Source: Pseudomonas sp. MF4836
GTDB taxonomy: Bacteria > Pseudomonadota > Gammaproteobacteria > Pseudomonadales > Pseudomonadaceae
NCBI RefSeq assembly: GCF_002018875.1
Contig: NZ_MVOL01000013.1
Span: 62,001-126,000, forward strand
Length of the DNA: 64,000 nt
Direction: 5' to 3'
Positions 1 to 8,224 of the stretch are shown one piece after another. Each line of letters starts with the position of its first letter. Position 1 is the first letter of the stretch. The translations under genes were made by a program, and so were the position numbers. Below the pieces are notes generated by a model. That model saw only the letters and a program-made list of their open reading frames with translations, was not told the origin of the DNA and searched no databases.

Positions 1-710
1 ATCCCTGTTAGCGTTTCTGTGGATAACGTGTTCGCCCCTCGCTACAGCCCACGTGCAGCAGGCCCTGCAGCCCCCTGTATGAAAAATGACCAGCGTTAGC
101 TGTTGTTTTTTCGAGCTTTTTCCCAGGCCTTGAGCTCCTCCATCCCCTGAAGTTGCCCCCAATCTCTGTTGGCGCTTCTGTGGATAAGATGTTTGCTGTC
201 GGCTGTAGGCCACGCCGTTAGCTGCTTGCAGAGAGTTGTTCAATTATTGATCGATTTCGAGATTTTACCCGTACGTGCCCGCGCAAAGCCTCGATTTTCG
301 CGGCGTGGAGCGGGTTTTCCACACCGGCCACAGGCTGTGTGCAAGTTGCCCCCAAAGTCTGTTGGCGGTTCTGTGGATAAGGTGTTTGCCTTACCCTGCA
401 GCCCTTTTAATTAAAGGGCTGCAGGGTTTTGTTCAAAAATTGATCAGTTACCGCTGAAACCGCTGTTTCTCCATAAGTCACGGTTTTTCTCGCCTTTTTC
501 CGCTGAGCTGTCCCGGTACCCGGTGCACTTGCCCACAATTGCTGTGGGCCAAACTGTGGATAAGATGTTGGCCGAACCCTGGACGCCTTGTAATACATAG
601 CATGCAAGGCAATAGATCAAACTTCGTACAGTTCTAATGGCCTGCTTGACAGGGATCAGGGGCCTGTCTTCACTGATGCCACCAGGACAACATGATTACT
701 TATCCACACC
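1..710. repeat. DnaA-box repeat cluster, no gene
   Basis: No coding sequence is supported in bases 1-936. Five perfect DnaA boxes (TTATCCACA) are visible: on the minus strand at 18-26, 179-187, 372-380 and 555-563, and on the plus strand at 700-708. The four minus-strand boxes are spaced 161, 193 and 183 bases. Around two of them the flanks also repeat (agttgccccc at 151 and 344, then tctgttggcg, then the box). After the box each unit tends to hold a GC-rich dyad and then an AT-rich GATC motif (ttgatcgattt near 247, ttgatcagtt near 440). The best dyad is 393-427, with 17-base arms and one bulged base. The layout is origin-like, but no dnaA or rpmH is adjacent. Confidence 0.75.
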
Positions 711-936
711 TGCTTTCAGGAGTGCAGACAATGGATTGTCGTTTATCCCAGGGTTCCCCGATCCGCGTTTCTCTCCCCCGGCGACCGCCCCAACCCCCTG
801 GTCAGCACCACCGAAGAGTTGCGACTGCCTGACCACAAGGCCACATCGAATCGCGTCACGGGCTATTCGACTTGCGCCTCAACGGCCGATCCCGGTGAGG
901 CGCCTGCCCCAATGGACGATCAAGAGGGATAACGGA

Positions 937-2193
937 ATGTCATTCGTCAGTCATCTGGAACATGAGTACGACCGCGTGAAAACCCGGGTCGACGGCCTGC
1001 TCGCCAGGGTCGACCTGGCCTGGAAAAAACTCAGCAATCAGCTCGACGCCGAACAACTGCAGGCGCTGGTCAACCTGTTGCAGCGCGCCCACGACCAGGC
1101 TCAGTACGCAATCATTCACGGCGAGCTGCCGCCGGGCCAGGCGCCGGTGCCGTGGGAGCTGGCCCACGGTCTGTCGTTGCTGCACCTTGGTAACGCCGCG
1201 CGCCTGCCGCAAACGGAGGCCGAGCTGCAGACCCAGGTGATGAAGGACGGCACCCTGCTGGGCTGTCGCCAATGGGAGTTGCTGGACCTGCGCTGGAGCG
1301 AGGCCCTGCTCAACTGGATCGAAAACCTGCGTAATCATGCACCCTTCGGCACGACCCCGGCGTTGATCGAAATGGCCGATGACGTGCTGCTGGACATGGC
1401 CGGGGATTGGGGCACCGGGTATTTCGACAGTGCGTCGGCGGCGCAGCGGGTGGCGGAGCTGATGCTCCAGGACAAGCCGGACTACACCATCCACCTGGGG
1501 GATGTGTATTACGCCGGGACCGGCAGCGAGGAGGGCGCTGACCTCAAGAACTGGCCCCAGGGCACCCAGGCTTCGTTCAGCCTCAACTCCAACCATGAGA
1601 TGTACAGCGGCGCCCATGGCTATTTTGCCGAGATCGACGCGCTGTTTCCCAAGCAGCAGAGCACCAGCTATTTCGCCCTGTTCAATACCCATTGGCTGAT
1701 CGTCGGCCTGGACTCGGCCTATGCCGCCGACGAGATGAGCCTCTATATGGACGGCAACCTGGCCCCGGCGCAGCAGCAATGGCTCCAGGACCTGGTCGCC
1801 AGCAAGGGGCAGGGACGCAAGATCATGCTGCTCAGCCATCACCAGGGGCTGGACATCACCGGCCAGACCCAGACCGCGCTCTATCAGCAAGTGGTTGCGG
1901 CCTTGGGCCGTGCGCCGGACTACTGGTATTGGGGGCACCTGCACAATGGCATCTGCTATGCGCCCCAGGGCGGCATGTACGGACGCTGCATCGGCCACGG
2001 GGCGATCCCCTATGGCCCCACCCGCGAGGTCAAAGGCAACCCCCGCGTGCAATGGTCGGAAACCCTGTCCGCGGACGACCCTGACTACCCGCAGCGGGTG
2101 CGTAATGGCTATGTGAGGGTGACGTTGCAGGGCGCAACGATCACCGAAGCGTTTGTGGGCGAGAACGGCGCCGTCAGTTGGCCGCTTGCTTGA
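937..2193 (+). CDS. Calcineurin-like metallophosphoesterase
   Basis: A 418-residue protein of the calcineurin-like phosphoesterase superfamily, which hydrolyses phosphomono- or diesters with two metal ions. The motifs appear in order: GDWG at residues 156-159, GDVYYAG from 188, NHE at 219-221, SHHQG at 300-304 and GHLH at 333-336. There is no signal peptide, so it is probably cytoplasmic. About 150 residues before the catalytic domain are helical and not assigned. The start at 937 is chosen because a purine-rich AGAGGGA precedes it. The frame is open back to 637, but that extension is proline-rich, lies in the repeat-like upstream DNA and is unlikely to be translated. The substrate is unknown. 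It converges on gbcA across a strong hairpin. Confidence 0.85.
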   Translation: MSFVSHLEHEYDRVKTRVDGLLARVDLAWKKLSNQLDAEQLQALVNLLQRAHDQAQYAIIHGELPPGQAPVPWELAHGLSLLHLGNAARLPQTEAELQTQVMKDGTLLGCRQWELLDLRWSEALLNWIENLRNHAPFGTTPALIEMADDVLLDMAGDWGTGYFDSASAAQRVAELMLQDKPDYTIHLGDVYYAGTGSEEGADLKNWPQGTQASFSLNSNHEMYSGAHGYFAEIDALFPKQQSTSYFALFNTHWLIVGLDSAYAADEMSLYMDGNLAPAQQQWLQDLVASKGQGRKIMLLSHHQGLDITGQTQTALYQQVVAALGRAPDYWYWGHLHNGICYAPQGGMYGRCIGHGAIPYGPTREVKGNPRVQWSETLSADDPDYPQRVRNGYVRVTLQGATITEAFVGENGAVSWPLA

Positions 2194-2204
2194 CGGGACC
2201 CGCT

Positions 2205-2257
2205 GCAATACAAGAGCCCGGGGGCCGGCTTACCTCGCCCCCGGGCTCTTGTATTGC
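2205..2257. terminator. Bidirectional terminator
   Basis: A long inverted repeat (gcaatacaagagcccgg... with its complement) lies between the convergent phosphoesterase and gbcA genes. The stem is about 20 base pairs. It can serve both strands. Confidence 0.8.
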
Positions 2258-2286
2258 GGCATTCGGCGGGTGGCTCGCTGCAACGT

Positions 2287-3582
2287 TCAGCCCTGAACCG
2301 GCACGCCCTTGAGGTAAGGCGCAGGACCGGCGCCCAGGTTGCTCAACATGCGCTCGCTGTACCAGTCGACGAAGTTGACCACGCCAAACTCGTAGGTCTT
2401 GGAGTACGGGCCGGGCTGGTAGGCGGTGGAGTTGATGCCGCGCTGGTTTTCTTCCGCCAGGCGCCGGTCCTGGTCGTTGGTGGCGTCCCACACCTTGCGC
2501 ATGCGCTCGACGTCATAGTCCACGCCTTCGACCGCGTCCTTGTGCACGATCCACTTGGTGCTGACCAGGGTTTCCTGGGCGCTGATCGGCCAGACCGTGA
2601 ACACGATGATGTGATCGCCCATGCAGTGGTTCCATGAGTGCGGCAGGTGCAGGATGCGCATCGAGCCCAGGTCCGGGTTCTTGATCCGGCCCATGAGTTT
2701 GGCGCAGCCCTGTTTGCCGTCCATGGTCATGGACACGGTGCCCTTGAGCAGGGGCATGCGCACGATACGGTTGCGCAGGCCGAAGCTGGCGTGGGCGTAG
2801 GGGATCTTCTCGGCATCCCAGGCGGCGGCCGAAGCGGCCACGTGGTCCTTGAACGCCTGATCGGCCCGAGGGTCGGTGACGTCGTCCCATTCCAGCAGGG
2901 TTTTCAGCAGCTCCGGGTGCGAGGCGTTGCAGTGGTAGCACTCGCGGTTGTTTTCCAGCACCAGTTTCCAGTTGGCCTTTTCCATCAAGGTGGTTTGCAC
3001 CGCCACCTTGGTGTTCTCCATGTCGTAGGGCTCCATGTAGTGGCTCAGGGTCGACAGGAAGTCATCGATCGCCGGCGGGTTCTGCGACAACGAGATAAAG
3101 ATGTAGCCGCCGGCCGTCTTCACGTTCACCGGCTTGAGGCCGTACTGCTTCATGTCGAAGTCGGCGCCCATCTCGGTGCCGGCGAACAGCAGGCGGCCGT
3201 CCAGCTCGTAGGTCCACTGGTGGTAGTGGCACACCAGTTTGGCCACCTTGCCCTTTTCGCTGGTGCACAAGCGCGAGCCACGGTGACGGCAGACGTTGTG
3301 GAAGGCGTGCACCACGCCCTCGGCGCCGCGAATCACGATGATCGGGTTTTTGCCGACCTGCAGCGTGAGGTAGTTGCCTTTGGTCGGGATCTCGCAAGTC
3401 ATGCCGGCGATCAACCACTCCTTCTGGAAGATCTCCTGCATGTCGATATCGAACAGTCGCTCGTCAGAGTAAAACGGCTGCGGCAGGGAAAAGGTCCGCT
3501 CGCGCTCCTGCAGCATCTGTGCAGTGGCCTTGCGTGCAGGTTCCAGCGGATCGCCCAAGCTCAGGGTTGCGGTGACGTCCAT
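2287..3582 (-). CDS. gbcA: Glycine betaine monooxygenase, Rieske oxygenase subunit
   Basis: A 431-residue ring-hydroxylating-type oxygenase alpha subunit. GbcA with its reductase GbcB demethylates glycine betaine to dimethylglycine and formaldehyde. The Rieske [2Fe-2S] ligands are C98/H100 (CRHRG) and C118/H121 (CHYH). The mononuclear iron motif is NRECYHCNASH, with H217 and H222. The ATG at 3582 follows a GAGGA eight bases upstream; an in-frame ATG five codons further upstream is less well placed. The gene is divergent from gbcB across 285 bases, as in P. aeruginosa, where the AraC-family GbdR activates this region in response to betaine or dimethylglycine. I could not pick out the GbdR site with confidence. 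Confidence 0.95.
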   Translation of the reverse strand: MDVTATLSLGDPLEPARKATAQMLQERERTFSLPQPFYSDERLFDIDMQEIFQKEWLIAGMTCEIPTKGNYLTLQVGKNPIIVIRGAEGVVHAFHNVCRHRGSRLCTSEKGKVAKLVCHYHQWTYELDGRLLFAGTEMGADFDMKQYGLKPVNVKTAGGYIFISLSQNPPAIDDFLSTLSHYMEPYDMENTKVAVQTTLMEKANWKLVLENNRECYHCNASHPELLKTLLEWDDVTDPRADQAFKDHVAASAAAWDAEKIPYAHASFGLRNRIVRMPLLKGTVSMTMDGKQGCAKLMGRIKNPDLGSMRILHLPHSWNHCMGDHIIVFTVWPISAQETLVSTKWIVHKDAVEGVDYDVERMRKVWDATNDQDRRLAEENQRGINSTAYQPGPYSKTYEFGVVNFVDWYSERMLSNLGAGPAPYLKGVPVQG

Positions 3583-3867
3583 CGTTAAAGTCCTCATGGC
3601 CGTTCTGTGCGGCCGGCGAAAAGTGGCTACGGTTGGTGCTACGCAAGGCACGAAATACGGCTGTTGTCGTTGCGCCGAGTGTGCGGTCGCCAGCGCCCCG
3701 AACCTTATCCATGGGCGACATGGCCCAACCTGTTCCCGACGCGCAACCCCCGGTGATTGGGGGCTGGTCGCGATAAGCATGTGAATGTCGCAGATAGGTA
3801 AATGGGTGCTTCGTGCGTTACGCAGAATCGCCACCATGAAGCCGAGCACACGGCTATGGAGAACAGC

Positions 3868-4968
3868 ATGTCCAACAGCTTCCTGAATCCGGTAACGACC
3901 CAGACCTGGGCCAATGGTCGGCATATCGTCCGTTGCGTCAAAGTCATCCAGGAAACCTGGGACGTGCGCACCTTCTGCTTCATGGCCGACCAGCCGATCC
4001 TGTTCTTCTTCAAACCGGGGCAGTTTGTGACCCTGGAGCTGGAAATCGACGGCCAGCCGATCATGCGCTCCTACACCATTTCCAGCTCGCCTTCGGTGCC
4101 CTACAGCTTTTCGGTGACCATCAAGCGCGTGCCGGGGGGCAAGGTCTCCAACTGGTTGCACGACACCCTGCACGAAGGCCAGGAACTGGCGGTGCACGGG
4201 CCGGTGGGGCTGTTCAACGCCATCGACTTCCCCAGTCCCAAGGTGCTTTACCTCAGCGGCGGGGTCGGCATTACCCCGGTGATGTCCATGGCGCGCTGGT
4301 TCTACGACACCAACGCCAATGTCGACATGGTGTTTATCCACAGCGCCCGCTCGCCCAAGGACATCATTTACCACCGCGAGCTGGAGCACATGGCGTCGCG
4401 CATCGACAACTTCAGCCTGCACCTGATCTGCGAGAAACACGGCCTGGGCGAACCCTGGGCCGGTTATCGCGGCTACCTGAACCACAAGATGCTGGAATTG
4501 ATGGCGCCCGACTTCCTTGAGCGCGAAGTGTTCTGCTGCGGGCCGACGCCCTATATGACCGCGGTCAAGCGCCTGCTGGAGGCCTCGGGCTTCGACATGA
4601 CCCGCTACCACGAGGAATCATTCGGCGCGACCCCGCCCGAAGCCCGTGCCGACGCGGTGGAACAAGCCGAACAAGCGGCCGACGCGCCGGAAATCGACGT
4701 TGCCGACCTGCACCAGGTGGAATTCACCGCCTCGGGCAAGAGCATCCGCGTGGCCCCGGGTGAAACCGTGCACGCGGCTGCGGCCAAGCTCGGCCTGATG
4801 ATCCCCAAGGCCTGCGGCATGGGCATCTGCGGCACCTGCAAAGTGCTCAAGCTCGGCGGCGAAGTGGAAATGGAACACAACGGCGGCATCACCGAAGAAG
4901 ACGAAGCCGAAGGCTACATCCTCTCCTGCTGCAGCGTGCCAAAAGGCGACGTACGCATCGAGTTCTGA
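3868..4968 (+). CDS. gbcB: Glycine betaine monooxygenase reductase subunit
   Basis: A 366-residue flavin reductase that passes electrons from NAD(P)H to GbcA. It has an FAD-binding domain (RSYTISSSP near residue 70), a nucleotide-binding domain (GGVGITPVMSMARW, and CCGPTPYM later) and a C-terminal plant-type [2Fe-2S] ferredoxin domain with CGMGICGTC plus a final cysteine in SCC. The start at 3868 is preceded by GGAG at 3858-3861. An in-frame ATG at 3856 would add four residues and has no better ribosome site. The length equals that of the family. It sits divergently beside gbcA. Confidence 0.95.
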   Translation: MSNSFLNPVTTQTWANGRHIVRCVKVIQETWDVRTFCFMADQPILFFFKPGQFVTLELEIDGQPIMRSYTISSSPSVPYSFSVTIKRVPGGKVSNWLHDTLHEGQELAVHGPVGLFNAIDFPSPKVLYLSGGVGITPVMSMARWFYDTNANVDMVFIHSARSPKDIIYHRELEHMASRIDNFSLHLICEKHGLGEPWAGYRGYLNHKMLELMAPDFLEREVFCCGPTPYMTAVKRLLEASGFDMTRYHEESFGATPPEARADAVEQAEQAADAPEIDVADLHQVEFTASGKSIRVAPGETVHAAAAKLGLMIPKACGMGICGTCKVLKLGGEVEMEHNGGITEEDEAEGYILSCCSVPKGDVRIEF

Positions 4969-4997
4969 TCCCAAGGACCGGATCAGGCACTCCCCCC

Positions 4998-5143
4998 GTG
5001 GCGAGGGCGCTTGCTCCCGCTCGGCCGCGCAGCGGTCGCAAACCCAGAGTGCACGGTCTATCTGAATAAATGGGGGGCAGCCATTAGGGCGGCTACGCCC
5101 CGGAGCGCCGGCCGACCCAGCGCGAGCAAGCTCGCTCGCCACG
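4998..5143. repeat. REPIN (inverted REP pair)
   Basis: Inverted copies of the GTGGCGAGGG...TTGCTCCCGC REP head flank about 100 bases between gbcB and the nitrilase-family gene. It is the same REP family as the tandem array at 7548-8211, but single and diverged. Confidence 0.75.
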
Positions 5144-5150
5144 CAGGGGT

Positions 5151-5975
5151 TTAATACAAGCTCGGGCGCCGATCCAGGTGCACATGGTTATGTTCACTGA
5201 TGGACTTGTGCCAGGCCTCGGCCAGGGGCAGATCGGCCAGCAGCAGTTGCTCCCCGGTGTGGCGGTTTTTGCCCGCCAGGGGGTAGCCGTCGGCATCGAC
5301 GATGGTCGAACCGCCGACCCAATTCACCCCGCGCTCCTCCCCGCTGCGATCGCAGGCGGCAATAAACATCCGGTTGACCGCTGCATTGGCCTGTACCCGA
5401 ACCATTTCCCCCGGCCGCTCGCCCACCGGGCGCGGGCCGTCCGGCCAGTTCACCGGGGCGCAGAGCAGGGCGGCCCCGGCCAGGGCCGGCAGGCGCACCC
5501 ATTCGGGAAACTCCAGGTCGTAGCAGATCATCAGCGCAATCGGCCCGAAGCGTGTCGCCACCACCGGCGGCGGTTCATTGCCAGGGGTGAAGATCAGGTT
5601 TTCCCGATCCCACAGGTGGGCCTTGCGGTACACCGTCAGGTTGCCTTCGGGCTCGATCAGCACCGCACTGTTGGCCACCTGGTCTTCTGTCAGGCGCTCG
5701 CAGAAGCCGGCGACAATCACCACCTGCAGTTCTTCGGCCAGGCTTTTCCACAGGCTCAGGGCCGGGCCGTCGAGGGTTTCCGCCAGTGCCAGGGCTTCCG
5801 CCAGGTCGTGGAACACGTAGCCGCTTTGCATCAGCTCCGGCAGCACCACCACCTGGGCGCCCTGGGCCGCGGCCTGGCGGATGGCGGCGGCGCTGAGCTC
5901 GCGGTTATGGGCCAGCTCGCCGACACGCGGCGCCAGTTGCTGGCAGGCGATTTTCAGGGTGTGTACCGGGTTCAT
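5151..5975 (-). CDS. Carbon-nitrogen hydrolase (nitrilase superfamily)
   Basis: A 274-residue amidohydrolase of the nitrilase superfamily, which cleaves C-N bonds of amides or N-carbamoyl compounds. The catalytic triad is E47 (PELM), K118 (YRKAHLW) and C151 (MICYDLEFPE). It is probably cytoplasmic. Its ATG overlaps the stop of the upstream NCS1 permease gene by four bases (ATGA), so the two are translationally coupled and the permease probably imports the substrate or a precursor. A nitrogen-scavenging role on a nucleobase- or hydantoin-like compound is an inference. The exact substrate cannot be read from the sequence. Confidence 0.85.
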   Translation of the reverse strand: MNPVHTLKIACQQLAPRVGELAHNRELSAAAIRQAAAQGAQVVVLPELMQSGYVFHDLAEALALAETLDGPALSLWKSLAEELQVVIVAGFCERLTEDQVANSAVLIEPEGNLTVYRKAHLWDRENLIFTPGNEPPPVVATRFGPIALMICYDLEFPEWVRLPALAGAALLCAPVNWPDGPRPVGERPGEMVRVQANAAVNRMFIAACDRSGEERGVNWVGGSTIVDADGYPLAGKNRHTGEQLLLADLPLAEAWHKSISEHNHVHLDRRPSLY

Positions 5976-7417
5976 GCGCTCGGGCCCTCCAGCAGGTGCT
6001 CGCTGGCGGCAATGGCCCGCTGCTCGGCAGCCAGATCAAGTCGCCGGGTCATCGCCCAATAGGCCACCCCGGCCACGGCTAGACCGATCACAAAGGCAAT
6101 GTCGGCACCTTCAAGGGCCCGGGAAACCGGCCCCTGGTAAAAACTCAGGGACATGAACGGCACCATCGCCAGCAGACCGAGGAAGTACGCCACCAGGCCG
6201 CCACTGGACCATTGGCCGTAGATCCCGGCCGGGTTGAAGATATCGCCGATGGCGTAGCGCCCTTTGCGCACCACATAAAAATCGGCGAGGTTGACCGCGG
6301 TCCAGGGCACCAGGAAATACAGCATCAGCAGCACGAAGGTGTTGAAGCTGCCCAGGTAGCTCTCGGGGATATTCAGGGCGATCAGGAAGATCACCACCGC
6401 CACCAGCGAGATCCCCACCACCCGGCTCTTGAGGTTGGGTTTGATCTGCAGGAAGCCGTCGATGGCACTGATGCCGGTGAGCATGGCGCCGTAGCAGTTG
6501 ACCGCCATGATGCCGATCAGCGCCGGCACCGCGATCAACACGGTAAAGGTGCCGAAGCCCGGAATCACCTGGTTGCCGACTTCACGCACGCTGCCGATGG
6601 CGTCCGGCGAGGGCAGGGCGGACGCCAGGAATGCCCCCAGGGACATCAGCCACAGCGCCGAACCGGCAGCGCCGAGGTACGTCCAGAAAATCACCTGGCG
6701 CGACGGCGTCTTGTGCGGCAGGTAGCGCGAGTAGTCGGAGACGTACACCGAGTAGCTGATCTGGTAACCGGCGGCGGCCGACAGCTGGATCAGGAACGCC
6801 GACCAGGAAAAGTGCGCGTTGGCCACGGCGGCGTCGGCCTGCAGGGTCATCAGGGCGCTGATGGTCAGCACCGCGAACACGCTGATCATCACGTAGGTCA
6901 GCCAGCGCTGCACGGTGTGCAGCAGGTCGTGGCCGATCACCGCAATGATCACCGCGAGGATGATCATCAGCGTGTACCAGGGCGCGCGGGCGCCGGGCAG
7001 CACGGTGTTGATGGCGTCGGTGGCAAGAATCACGTTGAACACGTTGAAGCCGATGTAGACAAACACCACCGCGATAAACGGCACGATGGCGCCGCGCAGG
7101 CCAAATTGCGCCCGGGACTGGATCATCTGCGGCAAACCCATGCGCGGACCCTGGTTGGCGTGAAAGGCCATGCAGAAGGTGCCCAGGCACACGCCGATGA
7201 CAATCGCCAGGATCGCGTAGTGCAGGCTCAAGCCGAGGGCGGCACCGGTGAAGCCGGTGACCATGGTGGTGAGGACGAAGTTGCCGGTGAACCAGAAGGG
7301 GCCCTGGTGCCAGACTTTGCCGTGCCGCTCGTTGCGGGGGACGTAGTCGATGGAGCGGGTTTCGATCTTGAGGGTTGACGCAGGGGCTTTGTCGGAAGCC
7401 GAGGCCAGGCTCGTCAT
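5972..7417 (-). CDS. NCS1-family permease (cytosine/purine type)
   Basis: A 481-residue inner-membrane transporter with about 12 hydrophobic segments. It resembles the nucleobase:cation symporter-1 family (CodB-like), importing cytosine, hydantoin or related nitrogen compounds. The N-terminal PRNERHGKVWHQGPFWF segment and the following GxxLG-containing helices fit the family. The first gene of a two-gene operon with the nitrilase-family hydrolase downstream (4-base overlap). An 11-base-arm palindrome at 7497-7524, about 80 bases upstream of the start, is a candidate operator. The substrate is not determined. Confidence 0.85.
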   Translation of the reverse strand: MTSLASASDKAPASTLKIETRSIDYVPRNERHGKVWHQGPFWFTGNFVLTTMVTGFTGAALGLSLHYAILAIVIGVCLGTFCMAFHANQGPRMGLPQMIQSRAQFGLRGAIVPFIAVVFVYIGFNVFNVILATDAINTVLPGARAPWYTLMIILAVIIAVIGHDLLHTVQRWLTYVMISVFAVLTISALMTLQADAAVANAHFSWSAFLIQLSAAAGYQISYSVYVSDYSRYLPHKTPSRQVIFWTYLGAAGSALWLMSLGAFLASALPSPDAIGSVREVGNQVIPGFGTFTVLIAVPALIGIMAVNCYGAMLTGISAIDGFLQIKPNLKSRVVGISLVAVVIFLIALNIPESYLGSFNTFVLLMLYFLVPWTAVNLADFYVVRKGRYAIGDIFNPAGIYGQWSSGGLVAYFLGLLAMVPFMSLSFYQGPVSRALEGADIAFVIGLAVAGVAYWAMTRRLDLAAEQRAIAASEHLLEGPSA

Positions 7418-7496
7418 GGGGTCGCTGCCTTGTTTTTATAGGTCGACCTTGAAGTGTCCGGGATCTGCCGGGGATGTTGAATCAGCGGCGGCAAAT

Positions 7497-7524
7497 AATC
7501 AGTTCACGAATCTGTGAACTGATT
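7497..7524. promoter_or_regulatory. Perfect palindrome, candidate operator
   Basis: The arms aatcagttcac and gtgaactgatt are perfect complements (11 bases) around a six-base centre. The site lies 80-107 bases upstream of the permease start. There is no T-run, so a terminator is unlikely. The cognate regulator is not adjacent. Confidence 0.5.
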
Positions 7525-7547
7525 GCAGAGCGAGGGAGCTTGCCCCC

Positions 7548-8211
7548 TGTGGCGAGGAAGCAAGCTCCCGCTCGGTCGCGCAGCGGCCGTAAACAAGAGT
7601 TCGCGATTTGCCTGGAGAAACGGGGTTGCCGCGATTGGGGCCGCTACGCGCCCCAGCGGGAGCAAGCTCCCTCGCCACAAAAAAGCGCGGATGCTCCCAC
7701 CAACGTCACAGGCGGCTTGTCCTCTGTGGCGAGGGTGCTTGCTCCCGCCCGGTCGCGCAGCGGCCGTAAACAAGAGTTCGCGATTTGCCTGGAGAAACGG
7801 GGTTGCCGCGATTGGGGCTGCTACGCGCCCCAGCGGGAGCAAGGTCCCTCGCCACAAAAAAAGCGCGGATGCTCCCACCAACGTCACAGGCGGCTTGCCC
7901 CCTGTGGCGAGGGAGCTTGCTCCCGCTCGGTCGCGCAGCGGCCGTAAACAAGAGTTCGCGATTTGCCTGGAGAAACGGGGTTGCCGCGATTGGGGCTGCT
8001 ACGCGCCCCAGCGGGAGCAAGCTCCCTCGCCACAAAAAAAGCGCGGATGCTCCCACCAACGTCACAGGCGGCTTGCCCTCTGTGGCGAGGGAGCATGCTC
8101 CCGCTCGGTCGCGCTGCGGCCGTAAACAAGAGTTCGCGATTTGCCTGGAGAAACGGGGTTGCCGCGATTGGGGCTGCTACGCGCCCCAGCGGGAGCAAGC
8201 TCCCTCGCCAC
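7548..8211. repeat. Tandem array of four REPINs
   Basis: Four near-identical units of 131-132 bases lie at 7548-7679, 7725-7856, 7903-8034 and 8081-8211, with periods of 177-178. Each starts with a REP (tgtggcgagggagcttgctc) and ends with its inverse (gagcaagctccctcgccaca). Units are separated by a conserved 45-46 base spacer starting aaaaaagcgcggatgctccc. The array fills the gap between the permease and ltaE. The long reading frames seen through it are artefacts of the repeats. Confidence 0.9.
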
Positions 8212-8224
8212 GTCCGGCGTTGTA

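Noticed and set aside
1..710. Chromosomal oriC
   Set aside because: Boxes and AT-rich GATC tracts are present, but dnaA, dnaN and rpmH are not, and a similar locus exists at 42644-42853; called a repeat cluster instead.
637..936. N-terminal extension of the metallophosphoesterase
   Set aside because: Proline-rich, begins close to the repeat cluster and has no ribosome site at 637; AGAGGGA supports the ATG at 937.
3583..4611. Long N-terminal extension of gbcA on the minus strand
   Set aside because: It runs antisense through gbcB; GAGGA and the family N-terminus place the start at 3582.
7548..8211. CRISPR-like appearance of regular repeats
   Set aside because: Units are 132 bases with inverted REP ends and the spacers are almost identical, unlike CRISPR repeats and spacers; no cas genes are present.
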